A stretch of 64,000 nt of DNA from Lactiplantibacillus mudanjiangensis (GCF_005405385.1 NZ_BJDY01000003.1:558001-622000), one strand, 5' to 3'; positions 39,939 through 49,171 are shown, counted from the stretch's first letter. Notes: generated by a model from the letters alone, not told the origin. Numbers and translations are program-made.

Positions 39939-40394
39939 ATGCCATTAAAACAAAGATTAGTATTTACATTAATGATGTGTATTGGAATGGGCAGTATTAT
40001 GAGTTGGTTGGGAATGGTCACGAGCACAGGGCTCTCAGCAACGGTCATGCATCAATTCTGGTTACAAGTATTGCCGACGATTGCGTTTGCGTACGTGTTT
40101 AATTTGCTGATTGCGACTAATCTAGCCGCGTTAGCGATTAAGCTGGGGACCCGGCGATTAACGGACACGGTAGCGATTATGAAACGCGCTCAGACGATTC
40201 GTGGTTGGGTGATGATTGTGGTGATGTGTTTGACAATGAGCACACGGGCCTTAATAATGACTGGCGCACTTTATCAGATGACGCCGTTGCAATTTGGCTT
40301 GGGTTTCATTGAGTCATTGATCATGGCTTTAATCGTACGTGATTTTTTCGTCAAACCAGTGACGCGTAGGCTTACCGCATCGTTGGCCAATTAA
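39939..40394 (+). CDS. DUF2798 family membrane protein
   Basis: The 151-aa protein has four membrane segments and the two-fold layout of DUF2798 proteins (RLVFTLMMCIGMGSIMSWLG ... RGWVMIVVMCLTMSTRALIM). Function is unknown. It is controlled by the divergent MarR protein, judging by the palindrome in its promoter, which suggests a stress-induced membrane role. ATG 39939 follows AGGAG by 10 bases. Confidence 0.8.
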   Translation: MPLKQRLVFTLMMCIGMGSIMSWLGMVTSTGLSATVMHQFWLQVLPTIAFAYVFNLLIATNLAALAIKLGTRRLTDTVAIMKRAQTIRGWVMIVVMCLTMSTRALIMTGALYQMTPLQFGLGFIESLIMALIVRDFFVKPVTRRLTASLAN

Positions 40395-40403
40395 AAAGAC
40401 AAC

Positions 40404-40447
40404 CTAAAACGTCCATCAAACCGTGATTGTTTGATGGACGTTTTAGA
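40404..40447. terminator. Bidirectional terminator
   Basis: CTAAAACGTCCATCAAA and TTTGATGGACGTTTTAG are perfect arms around a 10-base loop, between convergent genes. Confidence 0.92.
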
Positions 40448-40458
40448 TTGGAAGTTAC

Positions 40459-41418
40459 TTAAGCTAACTTTTGTAGGGGAGCTTGTGGCTGAGTTAAGGC
40501 ATCGTCGAAAGCATGGAACTTCTCGATAATGGTATTCGCCGAGTTTTGGAATTTAGCAGTTTCGTCAGCGGTTAAAGCTAAGGTGGTGACACTTTCAACC
40601 CCATTTTTACCAATGATCGCAGGTTGCCCCACATAGGTGTCGAAGGTTTCGCTATAAGCTGAAACCGGGCAAGCTAACCGAGCGTTAGCAAAGACTGCTT
40701 CACTTAATTTAACGGCACAAGTCGCAATTGCAAAGCTGGTATAGCCTTTCCCAGAATGTACGGCCCAACCACCATGGCGAGCTTCAGCTTCTAGCGCATC
40801 GAGATCGAGGTGATGACTGTCAACTAAGTCAGTGATTGGGACACCGTTAACTTGAACGGTTGACCATGCGGTGAATTGAGATTCACCGTGTTCGCCATAG
40901 ACATAGCCACTGATATTTTTAGGATCACAATCAAAAACTTCGGCGACAACCTTTTGCATCCGTGCGGTATCCAAGAAGGTGCCTGTCCCGAAGACTTGAG
41001 CCCGAGATAGGCCAGTGGCACGTTGGAAGTAGTGAGTAATGGCATCGCAAGGGTTCATCGTATCGATAGCAACCCCGTTAAAGCCGGATGCTTTCACTTT
41101 TGGCGCAATGGCCTGCACGATTTCTTTCGTATAGTCAAATTCTGCCCAACGATTACCCGAAGCGTGGTCTAAGGCATGGATGTTGCCGCTGGTAATGAAG
41201 AGAATATCAGTATCAGCTAGTTCATGGTAATCATTAATTTTAATAATGGTCCGACTATCTAAACGGGCTTGAGCGTCTTGCAAATCAAGTTGTTCCGCCC
41301 GTGCTTTGGCTGTATTCGTATCAATTAAAATCAATTCATCCGCAATTCCCTTACAAACCAGGGTGTACGCAATGGTAGCGCCGACGTGGCCGACACCGAT
41401 AATGGCATATTTTCGCAT
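40459..41418 (-). CDS. hicD: L-2-hydroxyisocaproate/L-lactate dehydrogenase family enzyme
   Basis: The 319-aa enzyme has the NAD-binding GVGHVGATIAYTL, the Asp of LILIDTNTAKA, the substrate loop region, GTGTFLDTARMQ with the catalytic Asp/Arg pair, and the catalytic His in GEHGESQF. In lactobacilli this branch includes L-HicDH, which reduces branched 2-oxoacids. It differs from L-LDH in the substrate loop (ALDHASGNRWAEF in place of the usual KPGETR), which fits L-HicDH better. ATG 41418 follows the AGGAGG-like GGAGGAT. Substrate preference is inferred. Confidence 0.85.
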   Translation of the reverse strand: MRKYAIIGVGHVGATIAYTLVCKGIADELILIDTNTAKARAEQLDLQDAQARLDSRTIIKINDYHELADTDILFITSGNIHALDHASGNRWAEFDYTKEIVQAIAPKVKASGFNGVAIDTMNPCDAITHYFQRATGLSRAQVFGTGTFLDTARMQKVVAEVFDCDPKNISGYVYGEHGESQFTAWSTVQVNGVPITDLVDSHHLDLDALEAEARHGGWAVHSGKGYTSFAIATCAVKLSEAVFANARLACPVSAYSETFDTYVGQPAIIGKNGVESVTTLALTADETAKFQNSANTIIEKFHAFDDALTQPQAPLQKLA

Positions 41419-41618
41419 AATTATGTATCCTCCGTTTAATTATTAAGAACTAAGTAGTTGAAATTTAATTATTTTATAATGTAACGATGCTTAGCTTAAC
41501 GACAATTTATCGTGATGTCAATTTGGAAAACGGTTTCGTGATCAGTAACTTATTATCTTAAGTCAGATAACAACTAGGCTGCGTAGAAATGGATTGTTGA
41601 GTTAAGATAATTAAACGA

Positions 41619-41635
41619 TGTAAGAAAATGTGACA
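41619..41635. promoter_or_regulatory. GlnR box 1 upstream of amtB
   Basis: TGTAA-GAAAATG-TGACA fits the GlnR/TnrA consensus TGTNA-N7-TNACA at every defined position. Confidence 0.7.
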
Positions 41636-41734
41636 TTTCTTTTGGCAAAAGATACCAAATTAACATTTAAGCTCAGTTAATTTGACTAAAATCATCGTTT
41701 TTTACAAAAAAATGCCCCACTCATCAAAAGTTAA

Positions 41735-41751
41735 TGTTATAATTTCTAACA
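41735..41751. promoter_or_regulatory. GlnR box 2 over the amtB -10 region
   Basis: TGTTA-TAATTTC-TAACA fits TGTNA-N7-TNACA exactly and covers the TATAAT at 41738-41743. Repression of ammonium uptake under nitrogen excess is the expected outcome. Confidence 0.75.
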
Positions 41752-41779
41752 TCAAATGGTATGGATAGGGGTTATGATT

Positions 41780-43096
41780 ATGAATGCTGCAAATTCAACG
41801 TTCTTAGTTCTGTCTAGTATATTGGTATTGTTTATGACACCAGGGTTAGCCTTTTTTTATGGCGGGTTAGTATCGAAACGAAACGTTGTGAATACGATGC
41901 TGTCAGTGTTTATGATTTGCGGATTGGCAATCTTACTATGGATCGCGGTGGGATATTCGTTATCTTTTTCTGGAAACTTAGGTGGCGTTGTTGGTGATTT
42001 ACATGTACTTTGGCTGCATGGCGCGCGTTTAACGGCCTTAACGGCAACTAAAATTCCAAACGGACTCTACATGATCTTTCAGATGATGTTTGCCATTATT
42101 ACGCCGGCGTTGTTTGTGGGGGCGGTTGTTGGTCGAATTCGCTTTAACTTCTTATTAGGGTTCATCGTCTTTTGGTCAGTCTTGATTTATTATCCGATGG
42201 TCCACATGGTATGGGACAATGGCTTGTTAGCTCAGCTTGGCGTGATTGATTTTGCTGGTGGGACCGTGGTTCATATTAATGCGGGGATTACGGCGTTAGT
42301 GTTATCGGCGTTTCTAGGGCCACGTTACAATTATGGCAAGCGTGAGATGCAACATTATAATATTTTATGGGTTTTACTTGGAACCGCCATTTTGTGGATC
42401 GGCTGGTACGGATTTAACGCTGGTTCAGCTTTAGCGATGAATAACATTGCGATTCAAGCATTTTTAACCACAACGGTGGCCACGGCGACATCTATGATGA
42501 CTTGGATGATCTTAGATATGGTCACCAAAGGTAAACCGACCTTAGTTGGTGTTTGTACGGGGACCCTTTGCGGCTTGGTTGGAATAACGCCAGCTTGTGG
42601 TTACGTAACCGTGAGTGGGGCCTTCTTCATTGGCTTGATTGCCACGTTAACCAGCTATGCTTTTATTACCTTGCTTAAACCTCGGTTGGGCATTGACGAT
42701 GCCTTGGATGCGTTTGGCTGCCATGGGGTGTCTGGCATTGTAGGAAGTGTTTTAACTGGATTGTTTGCCACTAAGACCGTCAATTCGACAATTACGCTTA
42801 ATGGGCTATTTTATGGCGGTGGCTTTAAATTATTTGGACTACAATTGCTAGCGACTGGGTTCACGATTGTTTTTACCACCCTGATGTGTATTGTCATTAT
42901 CATGATTCTGAAGCGATTTGTTAAAATGCGAGTAGATGTTGCTGAAGAAAAATTAGGGTTAGATCAAGGCGAACATGGTGAGGTTGCTGATTACACAGTG
43001 CCAATGAGTTCACAATTGAGTGAAATTGAACGTCACAGTGATGAGTTTAAAGGACAATTGTCACGCTTACTAGACGGACATCAACGATTTAGATAG
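41780..43096 (+). CDS. amtB: Ammonium transporter
   Basis: The 438-aa protein has eleven predicted membrane helices. It contains FFYGGLVSKRNVVNTM near the N-terminus and the twin histidines of the conduction pore: YPMVHMVW (His142) and DAFGCHGVSGI (His315). It imports ammonium. A hydrophilic C-terminal tail (~395-438) could contact a PII protein, but no glnK gene is adjacent. I start at ATG 41780, eight bases after AGGGG. Two GlnR boxes precede it. It is monocistronic. Confidence 0.94.
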   Translation: MNAANSTFLVLSSILVLFMTPGLAFFYGGLVSKRNVVNTMLSVFMICGLAILLWIAVGYSLSFSGNLGGVVGDLHVLWLHGARLTALTATKIPNGLYMIFQMMFAIITPALFVGAVVGRIRFNFLLGFIVFWSVLIYYPMVHMVWDNGLLAQLGVIDFAGGTVVHINAGITALVLSAFLGPRYNYGKREMQHYNILWVLLGTAILWIGWYGFNAGSALAMNNIAIQAFLTTTVATATSMMTWMILDMVTKGKPTLVGVCTGTLCGLVGITPACGYVTVSGAFFIGLIATLTSYAFITLLKPRLGIDDALDAFGCHGVSGIVGSVLTGLFATKTVNSTITLNGLFYGGGFKLFGLQLLATGFTIVFTTLMCIVIIMILKRFVKMRVDVAEEKLGLDQGEHGEVADYTVPMSSQLSEIERHSDEFKGQLSRLLDGHQRFR

Positions 43097-43104
43097 TAAT
43101 TATC

Positions 43105-43146
43105 AAAATAACCACCGATTAATCGTTAATCGGTGGTTATTTTTTT
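43105..43146 (+). terminator. amtB terminator
   Basis: AATAACCACCGATTAA and TTAATCGGTGGTTATT pair around a short loop, followed by TTTTTT. Confidence 0.9.
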
Positions 43147-43825
43147 GTTATTGATATATAACTTTTGAATGTAATTCCGTTATTGCTGATATTATGATTA
43201 TTTATATACCTTATGGCGCTAAATCCCGACATATCAATTCTGATATCGTAAGTTTATCACGTGATTGATAATTTGAATTTCTAATGATGATGAAGACTAT
43301 TAAGAATGCTAAATTCATGTTTATGCAAACACTGAATGGTTGCTGGATACTGGCAGCATTGGTTAACAAGACGACTTGAAATAAACTAATCCGAGCAATT
43401 AGTGAAAGACGATGACTGTTAGTTGTAAGCGCTAACCAACTTGTTTCGTTTGCTTGAAAATCATGTCGATGAAATGCGACTAATCAATTGAACGAAAAAA
43501 CTATGCTAAGTCAGCAGTATTATAAGCAATGATAATAGCAATGGATGAGTGAAAAACGCTGTATCTAAATTGATCGTCTCAGGCTTTATATTATTAATTA
43601 TTATAAACTTTTATGATGATTGCTTGAACAATATTGTTGATAAAAGCCATATAACCCTTATAAATAAAGAGTTTATATGGCTTATTGATAAAAACTGCGA
43701 TTCACAGTCTTTTACATACTAAATAAGTATCGATAATAGAAAAAGACGTTTTATTCGAATTAATTTTTATTGAAAATTCGAAAATAAACATCATATATAT
43801 TAAAATTTACTTCTGTAAACAAAAT
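43147..43825. other. AT-rich intergenic region without a recognisable gene
   Basis: About 680 bases lie between amtB and the 3' end of rpiA. I find no credible reading frame. Present are a cre-like TGTAAGCGCTAACC (43434-43447, one mismatch) and a long inverted repeat AAGCCATATAA...TTATATGGCTT (about 43643-43682), which could end the rpiA transcript. The AT-rich, stop-dense character suggests a decayed gene or a small RNA. Confidence 0.4.
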
Positions 43826-44494
43826 TTAATATAAGTAATTTATTGCTCCAGTTATGGGTGAACCAATGATGGCATTGGTTACCAAATGGTCGAAATAAGA
43901 CGTCTCAACCACTCCAGCTAATGCTGACAACTGCTGGTTTATATTTGGTAGACTTTGATAGCTTGGAAAGTGGCAATCAATGATCAAATTACCATTGTCA
44001 GTTAACGTCATACCATCGCGATTACTGGCCGTACGCACGGTCGGTTGACCACCTAATCTTGCAACTTTATGCATAACTAATGCAAAAGCTTGCGGTAGGA
44101 CTTCTAAGACTAAAGGATCTTTAGTGTCAAATTCGTTGACTAGCTTAGTTTCTGGCGCTAAAAGCCAATATTCGTCTGCCAACGTTGCGATTATTTTCTC
44201 ATTCGAATGAATACCGCCACCGCTTTTTAAGGCTGAGTGATGGTGGTCTAATTGGTCACACCCATCGAATGCCAGATCGATGCGATCACAATATTGAGCG
44301 TCAATAACGGTGTAACCTAGGACGGTTGCTAACTGGCGTGTTGTTGGTGAAGGGGTTAAAACTTGAACTTCGTTAACTAGGTTAGCAGCGGCCTTTACCA
44401 ATAGCCCAACGGTAGTTCCACCCCCGAAACCAATGGTCATTCCCGGTTTGATAAGTAAAAGCGCCTGTTGTACGATATTTTCGCTGATAGACAT
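43826..44494 (-). CDS. rpiA: Ribose-5-phosphate isomerase A
   Basis: The 222-aa enzyme interconverts ribose 5-phosphate and ribulose 5-phosphate. Marks are IGFGGGTTVGLLV (phosphate loop), DGCDQLDHHHSALKSGGGIH in place of the usual DGADE...LIKGGGA, and NEKI with the catalytic Glu. The key Asp, Lys and Glu are kept, but the surrounding residues are unusual, so it is a divergent paralogue rather than the housekeeping form. ATG 44494 is preceded by GTGGA; the longer TTG reading is less likely. It stands alone. Confidence 0.85.
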   Translation of the reverse strand: MSISENIVQQALLLIKPGMTIGFGGGTTVGLLVKAAANLVNEVQVLTPSPTTRQLATVLGYTVIDAQYCDRIDLAFDGCDQLDHHHSALKSGGGIHSNEKIIATLADEYWLLAPETKLVNEFDTKDPLVLEVLPQAFALVMHKVARLGGQPTVRTASNRDGMTLTDNGNLIIDCHFPSYQSLPNINQQLSALAGVVETSYFDHLVTNAIIGSPITGAINYLY

Positions 44495-44713
44495 ATTAGG
44501 TTCCACTTCCAATTTTTTAAAGATAATTCCATATTACCACTTGCATGAGTAAGCGAATTAAAAAACTTGGATTAACTAATTAACTAACACGAGAAATGAA
44601 AAAAATCGAATCGGTTGGGTCAATCTCAAACCGTAAACCAAAAATAATCGGTAGCTAGCCTTAAAATAAAGGTACATTGATAGCTACCTTCAGTGAAGCG
44701 AAAGAAGGTACCA

Positions 44714-45292
44714 ATGATGAGAAAGAGAATGCGGTTGGTTTTAGTGATGCTGGCAATGCTCCTAACGTTAAACTTAGGGAGCGTGGCACAAGCATCCTCA
44801 GCAGCCACCCCTTTCAGTAGTCACCGCTGGCGGCATCCAGAAGTGACGTATGTTTACAATACCAAGTCAACTTATTACCGGAGTATTTACCAAAAGGCGA
44901 TCAAGGCTTGGAATAAGACTGGCGACTTTAAGTTTGTTGCGGGCACCGCGAAAAGTCATGATATTGTTTTGACAACGAGTACGGCGACAACTGGTAAATA
45001 CAACATGTTGGCTGGGATCACGTTTACAAAAGCTGATTCGGTGGGCTATTTTACTAGTGCGACAGTCAAACTGCTTCGGAAGAATCTCGCCACTTACAAG
45101 TACTCAAAATCCGATCGGGTGCATGTGGCCGAACATGAATTAGGTCATGTGATTGGGTTACAACACAGCTCGAACTCGCACAGTGTCATGATGGCGAACA
45201 ACCGTTATAACGCGATTGCGGGTGTCGATAAGTCGGCCGTGGCTAAACGCGACTTGATGCCGGTTGGTAAGAGTTCTTTAAGTGCACAATAA
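44714..45292 (+). CDS. Secreted matrixin-like zinc metalloprotease
   Basis: The 192-aa protein has a signal peptide (MMRKRMRLVLVMLAMLLTLN, cleavage near AQA-SS at ~27). Its metzincin site HELGHVIGLQH (141-151) supplies three zinc-binding histidines and the catalytic Glu142, followed by a Met-turn (HSVMMANN). The family is M10A/M57-like, with little beyond the catalytic domain. It acts outside the cell or at the wall. The start is ATG 44714 (or the adjacent ATG 44717), after AGAAGG. Such proteins in lactobacilli have no established substrate. Confidence 0.87.
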   Translation: MMRKRMRLVLVMLAMLLTLNLGSVAQASSAATPFSSHRWRHPEVTYVYNTKSTYYRSIYQKAIKAWNKTGDFKFVAGTAKSHDIVLTTSTATTGKYNMLAGITFTKADSVGYFTSATVKLLRKNLATYKYSKSDRVHVAEHELGHVIGLQHSSNSHSVMMANNRYNAIAGVDKSAVAKRDLMPVGKSSLSAQ

Positions 45293-45300
45293 AAGTAGAG

Positions 45301-45478
45301 CTGTTGGTAGCGATCAATGGCAAGACTCACCGTGTTTTGATTAACCCCCGCGAAGCTGCTTGCCCCAATCGGCAGCTAGGTGAGCTTTGGGCCTCGGCTG
45401 TAAGCAACCGAGGTTGATGGGAAACTTAATAAGGATAAATAACGAAGCAACTAACGCCCCTAGTTAGTTGCTTTTTTG
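45301..45478 (+). ncRNA. Putative structured RNA ending in a terminator
   Basis: Downstream of the metalloprotease gene, ACTCACC (45325) can pair with GGTGAG (45379), enclosing an AGCTGC/GCAGCT hairpin (45354-45377). CCTCGG-N10-CCGAGG (45392-45413) follows. A strong terminator, GCAACTAAC/GTTAGTTGC with TTTTTT (45447-45477), ends it. The compact fold before a terminator suggests a small RNA or structured 3' UTR. I do not recognise a known class. Confidence 0.4.
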
Positions 45479-45550
45479 CATCCTACTGTATAGAAGAAAA
45501 GATTGGAAAGTGATTATGCGGCCGGTAGCGGCCTTATGACCTAAAGTTGT

Positions 45551-45947
45551 GTACCTCCGCCAGCCAGTGATTCTGCCGGCTGTGGGGAACGGTTCCAGCC
45601 AAAGTGCGGGACTCCATCTCGCTTCTAAGCCTAGCCAAAACCACTAGTCTTAAAAGTCGTCCACATCGTAAGTCCGGAAAAACCATCCGAACTAACGATG
45701 TTTGCACGGCCGGCGCCATCACTGGCTGGCTCCGGACAGTTCACTATGTGTCAATCTAGCGATCACTATTATAACCGAGAGCGAGTCCACATTGAGCCCA
45801 GCCGTGGGGGTTCTTAGCGATTTCGCTTAGCCTGGCGCTTTTGAAACGCGGGTTTAGCGGTTCGAAACGACGGATCAGACCGTTTTTTGGCTGAGCCGGT
45901 CCATCCACAGCGTTCCGGTTCAAGGTGGGCGAACGGTTGGTGGCAAG
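45551..45947 (+). repeat. Composite repeat R7 (parts A and B)
   Basis: Part A runs from GCCAGCCAGTGAT to ATCACTGGCTGGC, with the outer arms changed in a compensating way from R1 (GTCAGCC/GGCTGAC). Part B runs from ATAACCGAGAGCGAG to GGTTGGTGGCAAG. It fills most of the space between the putative RNA and the laccase promoter. Confidence 0.88.
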
Positions 45948-46151
45948 CATGACTATTTTCGATAGGTGAATACTTAACCTAGCAAAAAAATATGGTTAAA
46001 AAGTGATTTTCAACCTTTAATTATAGAAGAAAACGGTTGCTTAATAATCGTTGACACTCAATTGAAACAATTCTAAACTGGACGTAGAGTTAACGGTTGC
46101 TAACTCCGGTTATCAATATAGGATGTTTAGAATTTTAGAGGGGATGTCACA

Positions 46152-47657
46152 ATGACCAAGAAAGTCTATACGGATTATTTTTTTGATGAACCAGCTTATA
46201 ACACGCATGATGGCGGTTATATTCCACTGAAGACGCCAACGGTTGAGCCACAACCATTGGCAGTACCACCATTGTTGAAGCCCGATAAACAAACGGCGAC
46301 AGATGATTATTACACCGTAACGGCTGAAACGAGTGAAACGCAATTTCTGCCAGGAAAAAAGACTAAGACTTGGGGCTACAATGCAGGCTTTTTAGGTCAA
46401 ACGTTAGTTTTTCGCAACGGAAAACACACACATATTGATTTAGAGAACAAGTTACCTGAATTAACGACTTTCCATTGGCACGGGTTAGATGTTTCGGGGC
46501 CAATTACGGATGGTGGTTGTCATGCGCCGGTTTATCCGGGGCAAACCAACCACATTGACTTTGATGTCATGCAACCAGCCGCTACGACTTGGCTACATGC
46601 TCATCCATGTCCATCAACGGCTACTCAAGTTTGGAAAGGCTTGGCAGCGATGGTCATTATTAAAGATGACGTCGAAGATCAATTACCATTCCCACGCAAT
46701 TATGGGGTCGATGATATTCCATTAGTCTTACAGGACCGGGAATTCCATGCGGATAATCAATTCGATTATCGCGCGGACTATGATCCTGATGGCGTGCAAG
46801 GACATACCGCATTGATCAATGGGACAATTAATCCTTATTTTGATGTCACGACACAACGGGTTCGCTTACGAATCTTGAATGGGTCCAACCGGCGTGAATG
46901 GCGGTTACACTTTAATGATGATCTTGAATTTGCCCAAGTGGGTTCTGACGGTGGTATTATGCCAGCGCCAGTTTACATGAACAAAGTCATGATGACTTGT
47001 GCTGAACGGGATGAAATTATTGTGGACTTTGGTGCTTACAAGCCGGGTGATGAAGTCGCTTTGATGACTGATGAGACGCCATTAGTACATTTCCGGATCA
47101 AAGCATTTGAACCTGACGATACCCAACTGCCAGATCATTTAGTGGATTTGCCAGCAGAAACACCGACACCAGGCTTACCAGTTCGAACAATTACGATGGA
47201 CGGTATGGACGAAGAAGTGGCGATGGACGGTAAGAAGTTCGACATGCAACGGATTGATGCACGACAAAAAGTGCACGATGTCGCGATTTGGGACATTAAT
47301 AATACGAACAGTACGGAAAACGGGATGGTTCATCCGTTCCACGTGCATGGCACCCAATTTAGAGTGTTATCACGTAATGGTGGGCCCGTTTATCCTAATG
47401 AACATGGTTTGAAAGATACCGTTGGGGTTAACCCGGGTGAAACGGTACGGATTCAAGTTCGGTTTGATTTGACCGGGGTTTACATGTATCACTGTCACAT
47501 CATTGAACATGAAGATGGTGGGATGATGGCTCAGATCGAATCTTATGATCCAGATCATCCAAAGACATATCATTTAATGGATATGGACACGCTGCGCAAT
47601 GCCTTTGCGGAAGAGCAAGGGGTTAAACCCGAGGATGTTTGGATGCCAGGTATGTAA
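46152..47657 (+). CDS. Multicopper oxidase (laccase/bilirubin oxidase-like)
   Basis: The 501-aa enzyme has all four copper signatures: FHWHGLD, TWLHAHPCPS, HPFHVHGTQF and YHCHIIEHEDGGMM, the last with the Cys, His and Met of the type 1 site. It oxidises phenols or amines with reduction of O2 to water. L. plantarum-group laccases of this type are known to act on biogenic amines. There is no signal peptide or Tat motif, so it is probably cytoplasmic, which is unusual for this family. ATG 46152 follows GAGGGGATG. It is monocistronic. Confidence 0.92.
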   Translation: MTKKVYTDYFFDEPAYNTHDGGYIPLKTPTVEPQPLAVPPLLKPDKQTATDDYYTVTAETSETQFLPGKKTKTWGYNAGFLGQTLVFRNGKHTHIDLENKLPELTTFHWHGLDVSGPITDGGCHAPVYPGQTNHIDFDVMQPAATTWLHAHPCPSTATQVWKGLAAMVIIKDDVEDQLPFPRNYGVDDIPLVLQDREFHADNQFDYRADYDPDGVQGHTALINGTINPYFDVTTQRVRLRILNGSNRREWRLHFNDDLEFAQVGSDGGIMPAPVYMNKVMMTCAERDEIIVDFGAYKPGDEVALMTDETPLVHFRIKAFEPDDTQLPDHLVDLPAETPTPGLPVRTITMDGMDEEVAMDGKKFDMQRIDARQKVHDVAIWDINNTNSTENGMVHPFHVHGTQFRVLSRNGGPVYPNEHGLKDTVGVNPGETVRIQVRFDLTGVYMYHCHIIEHEDGGMMAQIESYDPDHPKTYHLMDMDTLRNAFAEEQGVKPEDVWMPGM

Positions 47658-47839
47658 AAAAAGTTGTGGTGATCGCGTTGCCATTACTAGTAGTAAATAG
47701 ATGTTGATAAAAGAGCGACCTGCCATTGCTGACGGGGCGCTCTTTTATGTCACGATTATCTTAATGATAAGCCGTTCGGGTTTATTCAATGAACGCCCTT
47801 TGTTACACTAGAATTAGTTAAATAAAGGGGTTGAGTATA

Positions 47840-48208
47840 ATGGCAATTGCAGCAATGATTATGGCCATTTTAGTGGCAGTCGAGCATTTCTTTATTCTAT
47901 GGTTGGAAATGTTTAATGCGGATAGTGAGATGGCAGCTAAGGCCTTTGGGGTTCCACGGAAATTATTGAAAATGCCAGAAGTTAAAACGTTGTTCGGCAA
48001 TCAAGGCCTGTACAATGGATTCTTAGCGGTTGGTATTTTATATAGTTTATGGGTTGTGCCTGCAGCTGCTAGCACGGGTGTCACCTTGTTTTTCTTAGCA
48101 TGCGTGATGGTTGCAGCGGTTTACGGTAGTGCGACCGCCAGCAAGTCGATTATCGTGGTTCAAGGGTTACCAGCCTTGATTGCGTTTGTCTTGTTCTTGT
48201 TAGTCTAG
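47840..48208 (+). CDS. DUF1304 family membrane protein
   Basis: The 122-aa protein has four membrane helices and the DUF1304 hallmarks VAVEHFFILWLEMF near the N-terminus and NQGLYNGFLAVGI in the middle. Function is unknown. I start at ATG 47840 after AAAGGGG; the upstream in-frame TTG lies inside the Shine-Dalgarno region. A bidirectional terminator follows. Confidence 0.85.
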   Translation: MAIAAMIMAILVAVEHFFILWLEMFNADSEMAAKAFGVPRKLLKMPEVKTLFGNQGLYNGFLAVGILYSLWVVPAAASTGVTLFFLACVMVAAVYGSATASKSIIVVQGLPALIAFVLFLLV

Positions 48209-48213
48209 CGAAT

Positions 48214-48250
48214 AAAAAAAGTTTGTGCCTAATATTGGCGCAAACTTTTT
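48214..48250. terminator. Bidirectional terminator
   Basis: AAAAAAAGTTTGTGCC and GGCGCAAACTTTTTTT are near-perfect arms between convergent genes. Confidence 0.92.
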
Positions 48251-49171
48251 TTATGATCCATTTTCGGAAGCCCAACTGAGTCGATTCATGACTTGTTTGT
48301 ACAAATAGACCGTACCTAAAAAGAAAATCGCCGCTAAGCTAGCCGTTAGCGGTAAGCCAAGAAACATGTTAGTGGGTAAGACTAGTGCTAGCAGTGGAAA
48401 GGCATAAGCCGCGGGCAACTTGAGGTTTAAGAGGCTTAGCATGATAAAAACCAGAGGTAAGCTAACCAAAGTTGCTAGCAACCAAGTACCCAATAAATAA
48501 TAGCTCACAACACCTAATGTGGCAGCGCCACTCAATGCAATGATGTGTTTAATGGCTAACTTACCGCTATAGGTAGGCAATTGTGCAACCTCGAAGAAAA
48601 CGACCAGTACCGGTGGAATACCGGCCATCTGGGGTTGATCAATCCTCCAAACAACACCGATCCACAGGGTCGCGGCTAACATAAAGCCTAACATTGTGGG
48701 CCATTGTAGTTTAGGTGCCGGGGCTGTTTGACGATAGGTACCTTGTAAAAAGACCCCGATCATTAGGCTGGCGGTGAAGACCACAATCGCCACGATAAAT
48801 ACCCAATGTGTCGCATTAACGATGATGGGTAATAAGCCAGTCGCAAATGATGGGGCTAACGTTGAACGTAAAATGCTAAGCAACACGAGAATTAGTAACA
48901 AGGTTAAGTAGACTTTAACGGCGTAACCTAGTGCTAATTGGTTGACCAAAAAGCCAATAATAGCTGTACCAGCGGGGGCTAGAAAGATTTTGACGGGTTG
49001 GTTAATCCAGGTGGCCTTACGATAAATCCAAGTGCCTGTCGTGAGGGCACCGATTTCTGGCAAAATGATCTCGTAATCTTGCTGATAAGTGGCAAGACCA
49101 ACCATGATGAGAATGAATGCAAAGCCGATGAGATAATCGCGACCCGGTCGAGTGGTGAATAAGTGGCGCAT
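48251..49171 (-). CDS. Polytopic membrane protein of unknown function
   Basis: The 306-aa protein has about ten hydrophobic segments in two halves. A conserved-looking loop YEIILPEIGALTTGTWIYRK follows the first helix. The layout recalls HPP- or FUSC-like integral membrane proteins, but I cannot name the family. ATG 49171 follows AAGGAG by 8 bases. It stands alone between terminators. Confidence 0.65.
   Translation of the reverse strand: MRHLFTTRPGRDYLIGFAFILIMVGLATYQQDYEIILPEIGALTTGTWIYRKATWINQPVKIFLAPAGTAIIGFLVNQLALGYAVKVYLTLLLILVLLSILRSTLAPSFATGLLPIIVNATHWVFIVAIVVFTASLMIGVFLQGTYRQTAPAPKLQWPTMLGFMLAATLWIGVVWRIDQPQMAGIPPVLVVFFEVAQLPTYSGKLAIKHIIALSGAATLGVVSYYLLGTWLLATLVSLPLVFIMLSLLNLKLPAAYAFPLLALVLPTNMFLGLPLTASLAAIFFLGTVYLYKQVMNRLSWASENGS

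Noticed and set aside
41525-41538. GGAAAACGGTTTCG as a cre site between hicD and amtB
   Set aside because: It has two mismatches at defined consensus positions and the region is already explained by two exact GlnR boxes; evidence too weak to list.
45534-45950. Two short minus-strand frames as genes
   Set aside because: They are translations of the R7 repeat stems; no coding signals, and the other repeat copies do not keep the frames.
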